DNA of 29,784 bases from JACRAO01 sp964490895 (GTDB lineage Bacteria; Bdellovibrionota; UBA1018): assembly GCA_964490895.1 (NCBI GenBank), contig CAZBEI010000030.1, positions 1 through 29,784 of the forward strand. Direction: 5' to 3'. Below, piece by piece: positions 23,151 to 29,784 of this stretch. The translations under genes and the position numbers were made by a program. The notes under the pieces are model-generated. The model was not told the DNA's origin, ran no database searches, and was given only the letters and a program-made list of their open reading frames with translations. The first letter of the stretch is position 1; the number at the start of each line of letters is the position of its first letter.

Positions 23151-24131
23151 ATGACAATGAAAGCAATTCTAACGAATGGTTTTGGTGGGCCAGAAGTATT
23201 AACAGTTGGACCAGCTGAGATTCCAAAAATCGGAGACTCCGAAATTTTAATTGACGTGAGGTCCTTTGGCGTAAACAGGGCTGATATAGATCAACGAAGG
23301 GGGCATTATCAACCGCCACCCGGATTGCCATTAATTCTTGGTCTGGAGGTTGCTGGCGTGGTGGATTCAGTCGGCCAAGGCGTCACCAGATTCCGAAAGG
23401 GCGATCGAGTCATGGCTCTACTGGCCGGAGGGGGCTATGCAGAGAAGGCGGCCGCCGACGAAACACTTACCTTTTTAGTCCCTAAGAGAATGAGTTTCTC
23501 TCAGGCAGCGACAATTCCCGAGGCGTTTTTTACTGTATGGCTCAATGTATTTCAACTTTGCAAACTTTCTTCGGGCGAAAGTCTTCTAGTCCATGGAGCT
23601 GCAGGCGGCGTGGGACTTACAGCAATTCAACTGGCAAAGCTTCGAGGTGCCATTGTTGTAGCCACTAGCCGTAATACAGAGAAGCTTAAAACCTGCAAAG
23701 ACTTTGGAGCAACCGTGGTAATTGACACAAACAAAGAAGACCTCGAAGTGTCCCTAAAAAGACATCTTGAAGGAGGGGCGGTCGATGTGATTTTGGATTG
23801 TATCGGTCAGGCTCAATTTTCTACCAACATTCGGCTCTTGAACAAAAGAGGACGCCTCATTTTGATCGACGCAGTCTCTGGCGAAGAAGCAAATCTAAAT
23901 CTTGGGGATCTGATTGGAAACTGTCTGACAATTATTGGATCGGTATTGCGACCTCGAAGTATTCTGGAAAAAAGAAAAATTGGCGATGAGATCCGAGAAA
24001 ATCTGATCCCACTTTTGTCAGATGGATTTTGCGTTATTCCGAAAACAGAGTTTCCATTTGAAAAAATATCGGAAGCACACCGGCTTATGGAAACAAACAA
24101 TTATATTGGAAAAATTGTGGTGAACCTTTGA
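23151..24131 (+). CDS. PIG3-type NAD(P)H:quinone/enoyl reductase (zinc-free MDR)
   Basis: The MDR superfamily pattern is complete: GFGGPEVLTVG, FGVNRADIDQRRGHY, LILGLEVAGVVDSVGQGV, KGDRVMALLAGGGYAE, IPEAFFTVWLNVF, and the NADPH-binding HGAAGGVGLTAIQLAK. The catalytic-zinc ligands of alcohol dehydrogenases are absent, so it reduces quinones or alpha,beta-unsaturated ketones/acyl thioesters. I start at ATG 23151, 8 nt after AGGAGGAGG; the ATG at 23145 is only 2 nt from it. The SD overlaps the stop of the KAS III gene. In this locus an enone or enaminone made downstream of the AOS is a reasonable substrate (inference). Confidence 0.93.
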   Translation: MTMKAILTNGFGGPEVLTVGPAEIPKIGDSEILIDVRSFGVNRADIDQRRGHYQPPPGLPLILGLEVAGVVDSVGQGVTRFRKGDRVMALLAGGGYAEKAAADETLTFLVPKRMSFSQAATIPEAFFTVWLNVFQLCKLSSGESLLVHGAAGGVGLTAIQLAKLRGAIVVATSRNTEKLKTCKDFGATVVIDTNKEDLEVSLKRHLEGGAVDVILDCIGQAQFSTNIRLLNKRGRLILIDAVSGEEANLNLGDLIGNCLTIIGSVLRPRSILEKRKIGDEIRENLIPLLSDGFCVIPKTEFPFEKISEAHRLMETNNYIGKIVVNL

Positions 24132-25555
24132 AAATAAAATACTTTCTCTACCTTATCGGAGCACTTGAGAAAATGAGCTTTAATGGACTCAGGGCCATGC
24201 TGACGCTTTACATGGTAAAGGGGCTCATGATGACAGAGCATCAGGCCTACAGCATTTATGGGGCGCTCTTGGCCTTTGCCTTTCTCTCGCCTACAATTGG
24301 AGGAGTGCTGGCAAGTCACCTGCTCAATGATTTGCAGGTGATGCGAATCGGATCGGTGCTTGGAGTTATTGGCTCAGTCTTGTTATTTTCTGCTGACACC
24401 ACACTTTATTTTTCCGGCTTTGGTATTTTGATTTTAGGGAGTGGGTTTTTGAGGTCCGTAATTCCTTCGGTATTGGCGGCGATTTCAGACAAAAATAAAG
24501 ACTCAGATTTTACCACGCTTTATGTTTTCTATAATCTCGGGACCTTATTCGGTGTCATCATTTGTGCCGGTGTTGGTGAGGTATATGGCTGGAGGTGGTC
24601 CTTTGCCGCCACAGGGTTCGCAATAGGCTTAGCTTGTCTGCTCATTTTTCTCGTCGATATGGACCACTTGACAAGAGGCCAGAGAGGATTGGGGGTCCTC
24701 CATCAATTTTTTTGCGTGATTGTCGGCACCATAGCCGGGGCGGCAATAGGACTTTTTAGCTTTTACACTAACGATATTGCTGATGTTGTTATTCCGCTAC
24801 TCACTCTGAGTGGGATTGGTTATTTTCTTTTGATAGCAGCCGCGCGGCTGTCAAAACATGTGGTTGGTCTTTTTTCTATTCTTATTCTCTCTCAAGTAGT
24901 TTTTTTTGCCCTTTACGAACAAATCAGCCTTTCCCTGACCCTATTTATTGATGCTCATGTGGCTCGCGCAACGGATTTGTTTAAAATTCCTACAACAATG
25001 TTTCAGGGGGTGGATCCCTTTCTCAACGTGATTTTTGGTAGTTTTATTGCTTTGATTGGTGAGAAGCTCTTTACTGGAGATCGATATTGGCGGCCTATCC
25101 TCAAAAATTGTTTAGGCTTCGTAATTACTGCTTTTGTTTTCTTTTCACTTTACTACCGTACACTCATGACTCCAGATGCTCAAGTAGGGATTCACATCAT
25201 AATTGCGTGTATGACTCTTTTCGTGGTTGCGGAAGTTCTAATCGTGCCAACAGGATTTGCAACCTTGGCCGAATATGCACCAGAGGATTTGAGGTCAAAG
25301 CTGATGGGCCTTTGGCTTGGGTCAATCGGGGGAGCAATGTGGTTGGCCGGACAAATTTCTAAGATGTCGGCCCCGCTGCTGGGTGCATCTAAATCGAATT
25401 TAGAATCGCTTCATCGCTTTGCTTTCACCTTTAAAATATTGTGTGTGGTCTCTGCGGGCTGCGCAGGATTTTTATTTTTAATTTTTTTACTGGGTAGACG
25501 ACACCCTTTAAGCCGATTGAACAGCGAGGTGCCAAATGACATTTCGGTGGTTTAG
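24128..25555 (+). CDS. POT/PTR-like MFS transporter (TTG start)
   Basis: 475 aa, about 12-14 hydrophobic helices. The N-terminus YLIGALEKMSFNGLRAMLTL aligns with the proton-coupled oligopeptide transporter motif ExxERFxYYG, and AFLSPTIGGVLASHLL with the family's following loop. The motif is changed: the first Glu and the Arg are lost (GALEK). A long inserted region and PTGFATLAEYAPEDLRSKLM match POT-type C-terminal halves. The TTG at 24128 overlaps the reductase stop (TTGA); the next ATG (24173) would cut the motif, so I keep TTG. Likely exporter or importer of the small molecule or an aminoacyl/peptide precursor. Confidence 0.88.
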   Translation: MKIKYFLYLIGALEKMSFNGLRAMLTLYMVKGLMMTEHQAYSIYGALLAFAFLSPTIGGVLASHLLNDLQVMRIGSVLGVIGSVLLFSADTTLYFSGFGILILGSGFLRSVIPSVLAAISDKNKDSDFTTLYVFYNLGTLFGVIICAGVGEVYGWRWSFAATGFAIGLACLLIFLVDMDHLTRGQRGLGVLHQFFCVIVGTIAGAAIGLFSFYTNDIADVVIPLLTLSGIGYFLLIAAARLSKHVVGLFSILILSQVVFFALYEQISLSLTLFIDAHVARATDLFKIPTTMFQGVDPFLNVIFGSFIALIGEKLFTGDRYWRPILKNCLGFVITAFVFFSLYYRTLMTPDAQVGIHIIIACMTLFVVAEVLIVPTGFATLAEYAPEDLRSKLMGLWLGSIGGAMWLAGQISKMSAPLLGASKSNLESLHRFAFTFKILCVVSAGCAGFLFLIFLLGRRHPLSRLNSEVPNDISVV

Positions 25556-26531
25556 TCTTCGAATTGCAATAGGAGTTTTGGGATTGGCAATAATCTATTC
25601 ATTAATGCCCAATAAGACATTTGCTCTGGTGACCCTGCTTCACATTGCTCAGGTTACCCTCCCCATGTATTGTTCCTTTCTCCTCGTTCGATCGAGTGGA
25701 AAGACATTTGAGATGTCCGAAAAATCACGAAAGTACTTTGCAGGCGCGCTCTTCGTTCTTGCGAGCTCAGATCTTGTTTACTATGTCTTAATGCATTTTC
25801 TAAAGATGGACGAGCACAATAGTATTATTGAGGCACTGACTACCCTGCCGTATTATTTCACTTATGCTCTAGCCATTGCTGGCTTTTCCAATAGCATGAA
25901 TCGGGAACACCTATCTGCTTTTGTCAAAAAAAAATTCTTCTGGATTTTCCCAGTATTGTCATTAGCCCTTTCCTTTCCCTTTGTAATTCTCCCAATGGCT
26001 AGGACGATGTCTGCAGTCCCGCTATCGGTCTGGGGACTACTACAATGCATTGCTGTTCCTGGAACCTTGGCCATTATCAATATGGCGTTTTATGCGATCA
26101 TATGTAGTCAAAATATCGCATGGGTAACCCTTGCCACCGGTTTTTTTGCTATGGGTGTCACTGATTGGGCAATTCAAGTGGAGCACTTCAATAGAACAGA
26201 GGCCGTGCTCAGCTTGAACACTTTCTTGTGGACTTTATCGAGCTTTCTCATCTGTCTTCCCTTTTTAAATTCTAGAAGTCGATTTGGAAAGCTTACACCC
26301 TATAATTCACGCAGTCTTGTGAGCAATACTCGATTCCAAGGTATCGTGGCTCTTTTTGTTCCTCTTGCTTTTTTGGGCTACACTATCAATTCGTCTTGGT
26401 ACGGAGTGGTTTTAGTTTCTTTCGGTTTTGTTTTCGGGGCCATTGCCATAGTATTAGTTACTCAGCATCTCTTTGAGAGAATCGTTGACCTTGGCATTGT
26501 TCTGGAGAACCTATCTGCAGGTTGCCCATGA
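25536..26531 (+). CDS. Multi-TM sensor half of a histidine kinase (frame broken at its end)
   Basis: 331 aa with about ten predicted membrane helices (for instance SLRIAIGVLGLAIIYSLM, TLPYYFTYALAIAGFS, VTLATGFFAMGV, SWYGVVLVSFGFVFGAIAI) and no recognised soluble domain. The ATG (SD GAGGTG) lies inside the transporter's 3' end, overlapping by 20 nt. After the last helix comes a short coiled segment FERIVDLGIVLENL and a stop at 26529-26531, exactly where a kinase H-box continues one base out of frame. It therefore looks like the input domain of a CqsS/LqsS-like multi-TM kinase, split by an indel. A separate membrane receptor is possible. Confidence 0.8.
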   Translation: MTFRWFSLRIAIGVLGLAIIYSLMPNKTFALVTLLHIAQVTLPMYCSFLLVRSSGKTFEMSEKSRKYFAGALFVLASSDLVYYVLMHFLKMDEHNSIIEALTTLPYYFTYALAIAGFSNSMNREHLSAFVKKKFFWIFPVLSLALSFPFVILPMARTMSAVPLSVWGLLQCIAVPGTLAIINMAFYAIICSQNIAWVTLATGFFAMGVTDWAIQVEHFNRTEAVLSLNTFLWTLSSFLICLPFLNSRSRFGKLTPYNSRSLVSNTRFQGIVALFVPLAFLGYTINSSWYGVVLVSFGFVFGAIAIVLVTQHLFERIVDLGIVLENLSAGCP

Positions 26532-27558
26532 TATTCGTTCACCTCTCACAGCCCTTGATGTTGTTTTAGGCAGTGTGACAACTCTTCCAGAGGAATCACG
26601 AATATTGGTTCGCGCAGCAACACAGAGGATCCGCGACATCGCTAATAACCTGTTGACGAGAACAACGAAAGAGCCTGGAGCAGGTAAGTATTCGGTAGAA
26701 CTTATGTCGAGTCTGATCGATCAACTAGTCTCAGAGAAGAGGTTCCAATTTTCAGCAAAGATAGGTGTTGAGATTATCTCGGAGTTAGCATCTGATTCCT
26801 ATGGCATTTTTGCAAAGGTGGATCCGGTTGAACTTAAGCGGGTAATTTCAAATTTAGTCAATAACTCCGTTGAAGCTATCCCCTCAGACGGTCGTGTTGT
26901 CTTGGGATTAGTAGTTAAGGGGGAGAGCGCTGTTGTCTCCATTACAGACAATGGAGGAGGGATTGCCCCAGAAATTTTGGAAAAGTTAGGAGAATCGGGT
27001 TTTAGCCATGGAAAAGAAGGAACTGATTCGGGTTCTGGTTTAGGCCTCCATCACGCAAAAAAATCGCTTTCGGCGTGGGGAGGCACTCTATGTATTCACT
27101 CCGAGCTGGGTGTGTGCACAACCGTAGAAATAACCCTACCACTTGCGATTGCACCATTTTGGTTTGTGCCTGCACTCAAAATTGATGCTTCGACTGAAGT
27201 GATCGTTCTCGACGATGATGTTTCGATTCACTCAATTTGGAAGAATCGGCTTGGAAATTTGTCTGAATCGAATCGACTCCATCATTTTTCCAGTGGAGAA
27301 TCTCTCAAAAAACATCTAAGCGGGCGAGGGAAAGAAAACCTTCTCTTCCTTCTCGACTATGAATTAATTGGGGATCAAATGACCGGCCTGGATTGGGCCG
27401 AAGACTTAGAGCTAGAAAACCAATCAATTCTTGTGACCAGCCGGTACGAAGACAAAACAATACTGAAAAGATGCCAGCGACTTGGCATGAGGATAATCCC
27501 CAAATCCCTTGCCGCATGGGTACCAGTCCGTGCTACCAAAAGCCGAATTCAATTTTAG
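26473..27558 (+). CDS. Histidine kinase plus C-terminal receiver (hybrid), kinase half
   Basis: Domains in order: H-box QVAHDIRSPLTALD (His19 of this frame), N-box NLVNNSVEAI (127-136), G1 DNGGGI (159-164), G2 GSGLGLHHA (187-195), then a receiver-like domain with DDD (247-249), D295 (LFLLDYEL), T322 (ILVTSR) and K344 (IIPKS). The frame is open from a TTG at 26473, but the first 15 residues are only the sensor sequence in another frame; no credible own start or SD exists. It is +1 relative to the sensor gene and would join it at about 26505-26520. With the regulator at the operon start it may form a phosphorelay. Confidence 0.85.
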   Translation: MRESLTLALFWRTYLQVAHDIRSPLTALDVVLGSVTTLPEESRILVRAATQRIRDIANNLLTRTTKEPGAGKYSVELMSSLIDQLVSEKRFQFSAKIGVEIISELASDSYGIFAKVDPVELKRVISNLVNNSVEAIPSDGRVVLGLVVKGESAVVSITDNGGGIAPEILEKLGESGFSHGKEGTDSGSGLGLHHAKKSLSAWGGTLCIHSELGVCTTVEITLPLAIAPFWFVPALKIDASTEVIVLDDDVSIHSIWKNRLGNLSESNRLHHFSSGESLKKHLSGRGKENLLFLLDYELIGDQMTGLDWAEDLELENQSILVTSRYEDKTILKRCQRLGMRIIPKSLAAWVPVRATKSRIQF

Positions 27559-27594
27559 AAGTGCATAAATGTAATGGTAAAGTAAAAAAAACTT

Positions 27595-27613
27595 GAGTCA
27601 GGAGACCTACCCG
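27595..27613 (+). ncRNA. Orphan 3' box of a cobalamin riboswitch (remnant)
   Basis: GAGTCAGGAGACCTACCCG matches the conserved 3' end of cobalamin riboswitches (AGTCAGGAgACCTGCC) apart from one base. The upstream core (GCCACTG, GGGAAGG) is not found in the preceding 100 bases, which are the kinase 3' end. So it is a relic or a chance match, not a working switch. Confidence 0.3.
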
Positions 27614-27646
27614 TTAAACTCTTTTTTCCTGCTTTTCATGCTTCGC

Positions 27647-27672
27647 AAACACACCGCAAGAAGTTATTTTTT
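27647..27672 (+). repeat. Right copy of the 26-bp perfect direct repeat
   Basis: Identical to 18977-19002 over 26 bp and in the same orientation, with one extra T at its 3' side. It lies about 90 bp after the kinase stop. The stretch 27673-27750 that follows, up to the end of the BNR lipoprotein gene, shows nothing recognisable. Confidence 0.85.
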
Positions 27673-27750
27673 TCCTAATGCCGCGAATTGCACTTAACGC
27701 AAGGCTGTATCTGAAGTCAGGGGGAAGTATGTAAAAATTCCACGGAGCCT

Positions 27751-29037
27751 TTATAGGAGCTCCCTTAACACCCACTCAGATTGAGAAAAAGAATTGGTGG
27801 CACTACCAATGGCAAAAAAATGACTGTCATTTATCCTTAAAATTTGATTGAGAGATGCCCCTGTTTTTTCCTCTAACTGAAAATTATCTATATAAGCAAA
27901 TACCTGTTCATCACTGCTTAAAAAAGAGGAAAACCAATGGCTTACGCCATCTTCTCCAATAGCACTCCCACCCAAATACAAAGTGTCTTGAGAATCAATC
28001 ACCAAGCTTGTACCCGTGGCATTTTGATTTTCTTCTAATTGGCCGCTTAAAACAGTGCTCCAAGAGCCCCCCGAGTTGGTAGATTTTCTTAAAATAAACT
28101 GATCACTGCCATTGATTGTTGCCTTCCCAAGTACATAAAAGGCGTCTTTGCTGTTAATAGCAAAAGCTTTGAATTCTGCACTAGTTGCAGGTTCCGTGGA
28201 TCCCTCAGGAAAAGAAAGACTGGTTTGCCAAGCCGAGCCTAAATTGCTTCCCAAGCGGACAATTCCAACTGTTTTGCTGTTGCTTGTAACAGCTTTTCCC
28301 ACAACGATCACTTGATTAGAAATAACCTGAATTTGATTGGGTTCAGCATCCAATGCCGCAACTTGCTGAAAGTCATCAAGCGTACTCCAGCTTGTTCCAT
28401 CATTTGTGCTTTTTTGGATCACCCAATGTTTTGAAGCGCCATCAGATGCACTGTGCGCCCAATACAAGTTTCCAAAACTATCTGCCGTGATAGAAAGAGA
28501 GATGGAGTCTTTTCCACTAGCCAGCTGAAAAGTGCTCTGGAGTGCCCAAGTTTGTCCATTGTCTGTGCTTTTAAATAAAACCGACTTTAGACTCCCAGAT
28601 TGTCTTCCAAAACCTGTGACAAAAAGAGCTCCACTCAAAGATTTTGCCAATGCAGTAAAAACGCTCTGACTCCCCGTCTCAAGTTGAAAGCTTTGTTCTA
28701 TATCAAAGCTTTTTAGATTGAGGTCATACCTTTTAATAACACCTGAGTCAGAGGTGCCATTGTTCGCAGTTCCAGCAGTTATTAAAAACTGATCATTTAC
28801 AAAGAGCATGGCTTTGCCTTCGGCATCTCCTGTTGCTGCAGCAGTAAATCTCAATACATTATTCCAGGCCGGAACTATGGCGTTTTCTTCTTGAGTAGAA
28901 GGAGCATCTACATTGTCTTCTGGCGGCTTTTCTCCCAAAATAGAGGTGTCAAAAGCAGTTGTGAAAACATTAGAGTTCCCGCTGCAACCAGCCAAGAACA
29001 AAACAAATCCAAAAATCATCTTTTTTAAAGCAACCAT
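27751..29037 (-). CDS. Lipoprotein with BNR/sialidase-type beta-propeller repeats
   Basis: 428 aa; lipoprotein signal MVALKKMIFGFVLFLAGC (Cys18), an acidic linker, then repeating Asp-box-like units: KSTDNGQTWALQS, KSTNDGTSWSTLD, KSTNSGGSWSTVL (S/T-x-D/N-x-G-x-T/S-W). These form beta-propeller blades seen in sialidases, WD40-like glycan binders and many surface proteins; no sialidase active-site set (RIP, Arg triad) is visible, so it probably binds or scaffolds rather than cuts. It starts 13 nt inside the end of the upstream barrel gene with GAGGT before its ATG, so translation is coupled. Confidence 0.85.
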   Translation of the reverse strand: MVALKKMIFGFVLFLAGCSGNSNVFTTAFDTSILGEKPPEDNVDAPSTQEENAIVPAWNNVLRFTAAATGDAEGKAMLFVNDQFLITAGTANNGTSDSGVIKRYDLNLKSFDIEQSFQLETGSQSVFTALAKSLSGALFVTGFGRQSGSLKSVLFKSTDNGQTWALQSTFQLASGKDSISLSITADSFGNLYWAHSASDGASKHWVIQKSTNDGTSWSTLDDFQQVAALDAEPNQIQVISNQVIVVGKAVTSNSKTVGIVRLGSNLGSAWQTSLSFPEGSTEPATSAEFKAFAINSKDAFYVLGKATINGSDQFILRKSTNSGGSWSTVLSGQLEENQNATGTSLVIDSQDTLYLGGSAIGEDGVSHWFSSFLSSDEQVFAYIDNFQLEEKTGASLNQILRINDSHFFAIGSATNSFSQSEWVLRELL

Positions 29038-29666
29038 GTAAACCTCAATAGTGTTAGTGTGGGTAAAACAAGTCCAGCAATTCTGGACATGGCCTGACCC
29101 TGAGAAACTTTTAGCGTCTCAGAATTAGCAGAAGTAGCTCCTGTCGTTTTATCAATCATTTCTAATGACCCAGAAAATAAAACAGGAATTCGAACTCCTA
29201 TTTCGATAGCGAGTCTTAATCTTGTACTCAGGTCAAAACTCACACCGAGGGCTGGGCCTATGAAAAAGGCTGAAAAAACAACATGGGCAAAAGAAGCCAA
29301 CTGCTCTCCATCTAATTTTAAAGCAGAGACATCCGTACTGATTGCAATGCGGCTAAAGCCAACGCCCAGGGTGCCATAAAACCGACCATTCCAAGGGAAA
29401 TATCGAACACCAACAGCGGTGCTAATAAGAGAGACAGATTTTGTGCTTGCAGAAAATGGAAATTTGAAAACCCCAAAATCTGCAAAATAACGAAAACTTT
29501 CTTCACGATAGATCTCCACTCCAAGTTGTAAAGGCTGAGGGAGTGAAATCAGAATCTCTGGGTTATATCTAAAATTTGTTGTATCTTCTGCATAAGAAAG
29601 CGTTACAGCCCAGAAAAGAAATACCCAGGCATATTTAAAAAATAGGGAGTGGCTATCCGTTGACAT
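29025..29666 (-). CDS. Outer-membrane beta-barrel protein
   Basis: 213 aa from ATG 29666: MSTDSHSLFFKY, hydrophobic AWVFLFWAVTLSYA, then the mature EDTTNFRY. The rest alternates in beta-strand fashion (YFADFGVFKFPF, GVRYFPWNGRFYGTLGVGFS, RLRLAIEIGVRIPV) and ends TLTLLRFTWLL, consistent with a small barrel. I choose 29666 because this ATG overlaps the upstream stop by 14 nt, mirroring the coupling to the next gene; a GTG at 29708 would extend it without a signal-like start. Family unknown. It probably acts with the BNR lipoprotein at the cell surface. Confidence 0.75.
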   Translation of the reverse strand: MSTDSHSLFFKYAWVFLFWAVTLSYAEDTTNFRYNPEILISLPQPLQLGVEIYREESFRYFADFGVFKFPFSASTKSVSLISTAVGVRYFPWNGRFYGTLGVGFSRIAISTDVSALKLDGEQLASFAHVVFSAFFIGPALGVSFDLSTRLRLAIEIGVRIPVLFSGSLEMIDKTTGATSANSETLKVSQGQAMSRIAGLVLPTLTLLRFTWLL

Positions 29667-29784
29667 AAATAGGGTTTGTAATAATCCAATAAAATTCTTG
29701 TGTGGCACTTTCAGACAGAGGGCCCAAAAATTCTTTTAGGTGTTTAGGGGTGATCATGATTTCTGCCCTAAAAATTCCGACAGA
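29653..29784 (-). CDS. C-terminal end of an unknown protein, 5' part beyond the window
   Basis: The minus-strand frame is open from the right edge for 43 codons to TAG at 29655-29653: SVGIFRAEIMITPKHLKEFL, then SATQEFYWIITNPIYVNG. It reads like ordinary protein and its stop overlaps the barrel gene's ATG, as expected for an upstream operon partner. An internal ATG (MITPKHLK) has no SD, so a longer gene entering from the right is preferred. No family recognised. Confidence 0.5.
   Translation of the reverse strand, partial: SVGIFRAEIMITPKHLKEFLGPLSESATQEFYWIITNPIYVNG

Noticed and set aside
19000..27700. Transposase or IS ends inside the repeat-bounded segment
   Set aside because: No transposase frame and no terminal inverted repeats are visible; only the 26-bp direct repeats.
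1..29784. CRISPR arrays or rRNA genes
   Set aside because: No regularly spaced repeat-spacer pattern and no rRNA sequence found by reading; the only anti-SD-like string is the SD at 6820.

Overview
The window looks like a Gram-negative, AT-leaning chromosome from the Bdellovibrionota (Bdellovibrio-like) or a neighbouring deltaproteobacterial lineage. The support is indirect: many lipoproteins and outer-membrane beta-barrels, a barrel-only Omp85 protein, an HNH endonuclease of a type common in Bdellovibrionales, paired TA modules, and hybrid kinases with an AHDIRSPL-type H-box. The taxonomic call is inference, since there is no rRNA or marker gene set.

Layout. 1-3660: envelope genes (a secreted protein cut by the left edge, a 47-aa lipoprotein, a CPBP/CAAX-type membrane protease, a small beta-barrel, and an Omp85-type barrel). 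3661-7087: a decaying stretch with a dyad-rich segment without genes, a frameshifted tyrosine-recombinase remnant, a decayed VOC gene, an intact HNH endonuclease, a frameshifted LiaI/LiaF-like membrane protein, and an HTH gene interrupted by an in-frame TGA. 7220-12029 (minus): a housekeeping run ettA-clpA-bolA-grxD-tRNA-Glu(CTC). 12106-13725: a second ABC-F ATPase, divergent from ettA, behind three 14-bp tandem repeats. 13731-16045: two toxin-antitoxin modules (MazF with an RHH antitoxin; Phd/YefM with RelE) flanking nadA, each with a recognisable operator-like dyad. 16042-18928 (minus): lpoB, a COG3014-like TPR lipoprotein and an orphan potD-like binding protein in one tight operon.

19400-27558 is the most interesting part. 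Seven or eight head-to-tail genes, mostly overlapping by a few bases, encode a response regulator with a Fis-type HTH, a PLP-dependent alpha-oxoamine synthase (AOS), a TauD-type Fe(II)/2-oxoglutarate dioxygenase, a KAS III-like enzyme in which the catalytic His and Asn positions appear swapped, a PIG3-type quinone/enoyl reductase, a POT-type MFS transporter, and a roughly ten-TM sensor whose hybrid histidine-kinase half lies in a different frame. The combination of AOS, regulator and multi-TM kinase recalls the Vibrio Cqs and Legionella Lqs alpha-hydroxyketone signalling systems, but with a fuller biosynthetic and export set. I propose a self-contained 'make, tailor, export, sense' signalling or natural-product locus. 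This is inference from gene content.

The locus sits between two perfect 26-bp direct repeats (18977-19002 and 27647-27672), next to the 3' remnant of an AidB-like acyl-CoA dehydrogenase on the left and a short cobalamin-riboswitch-like 3' box on the right. This suggests a discrete segment that moved in or rearranged. 27751-29784 (minus) is another translationally coupled envelope operon: the end of an unknown gene, a beta-barrel protein, and a BNR-repeat lipoprotein.
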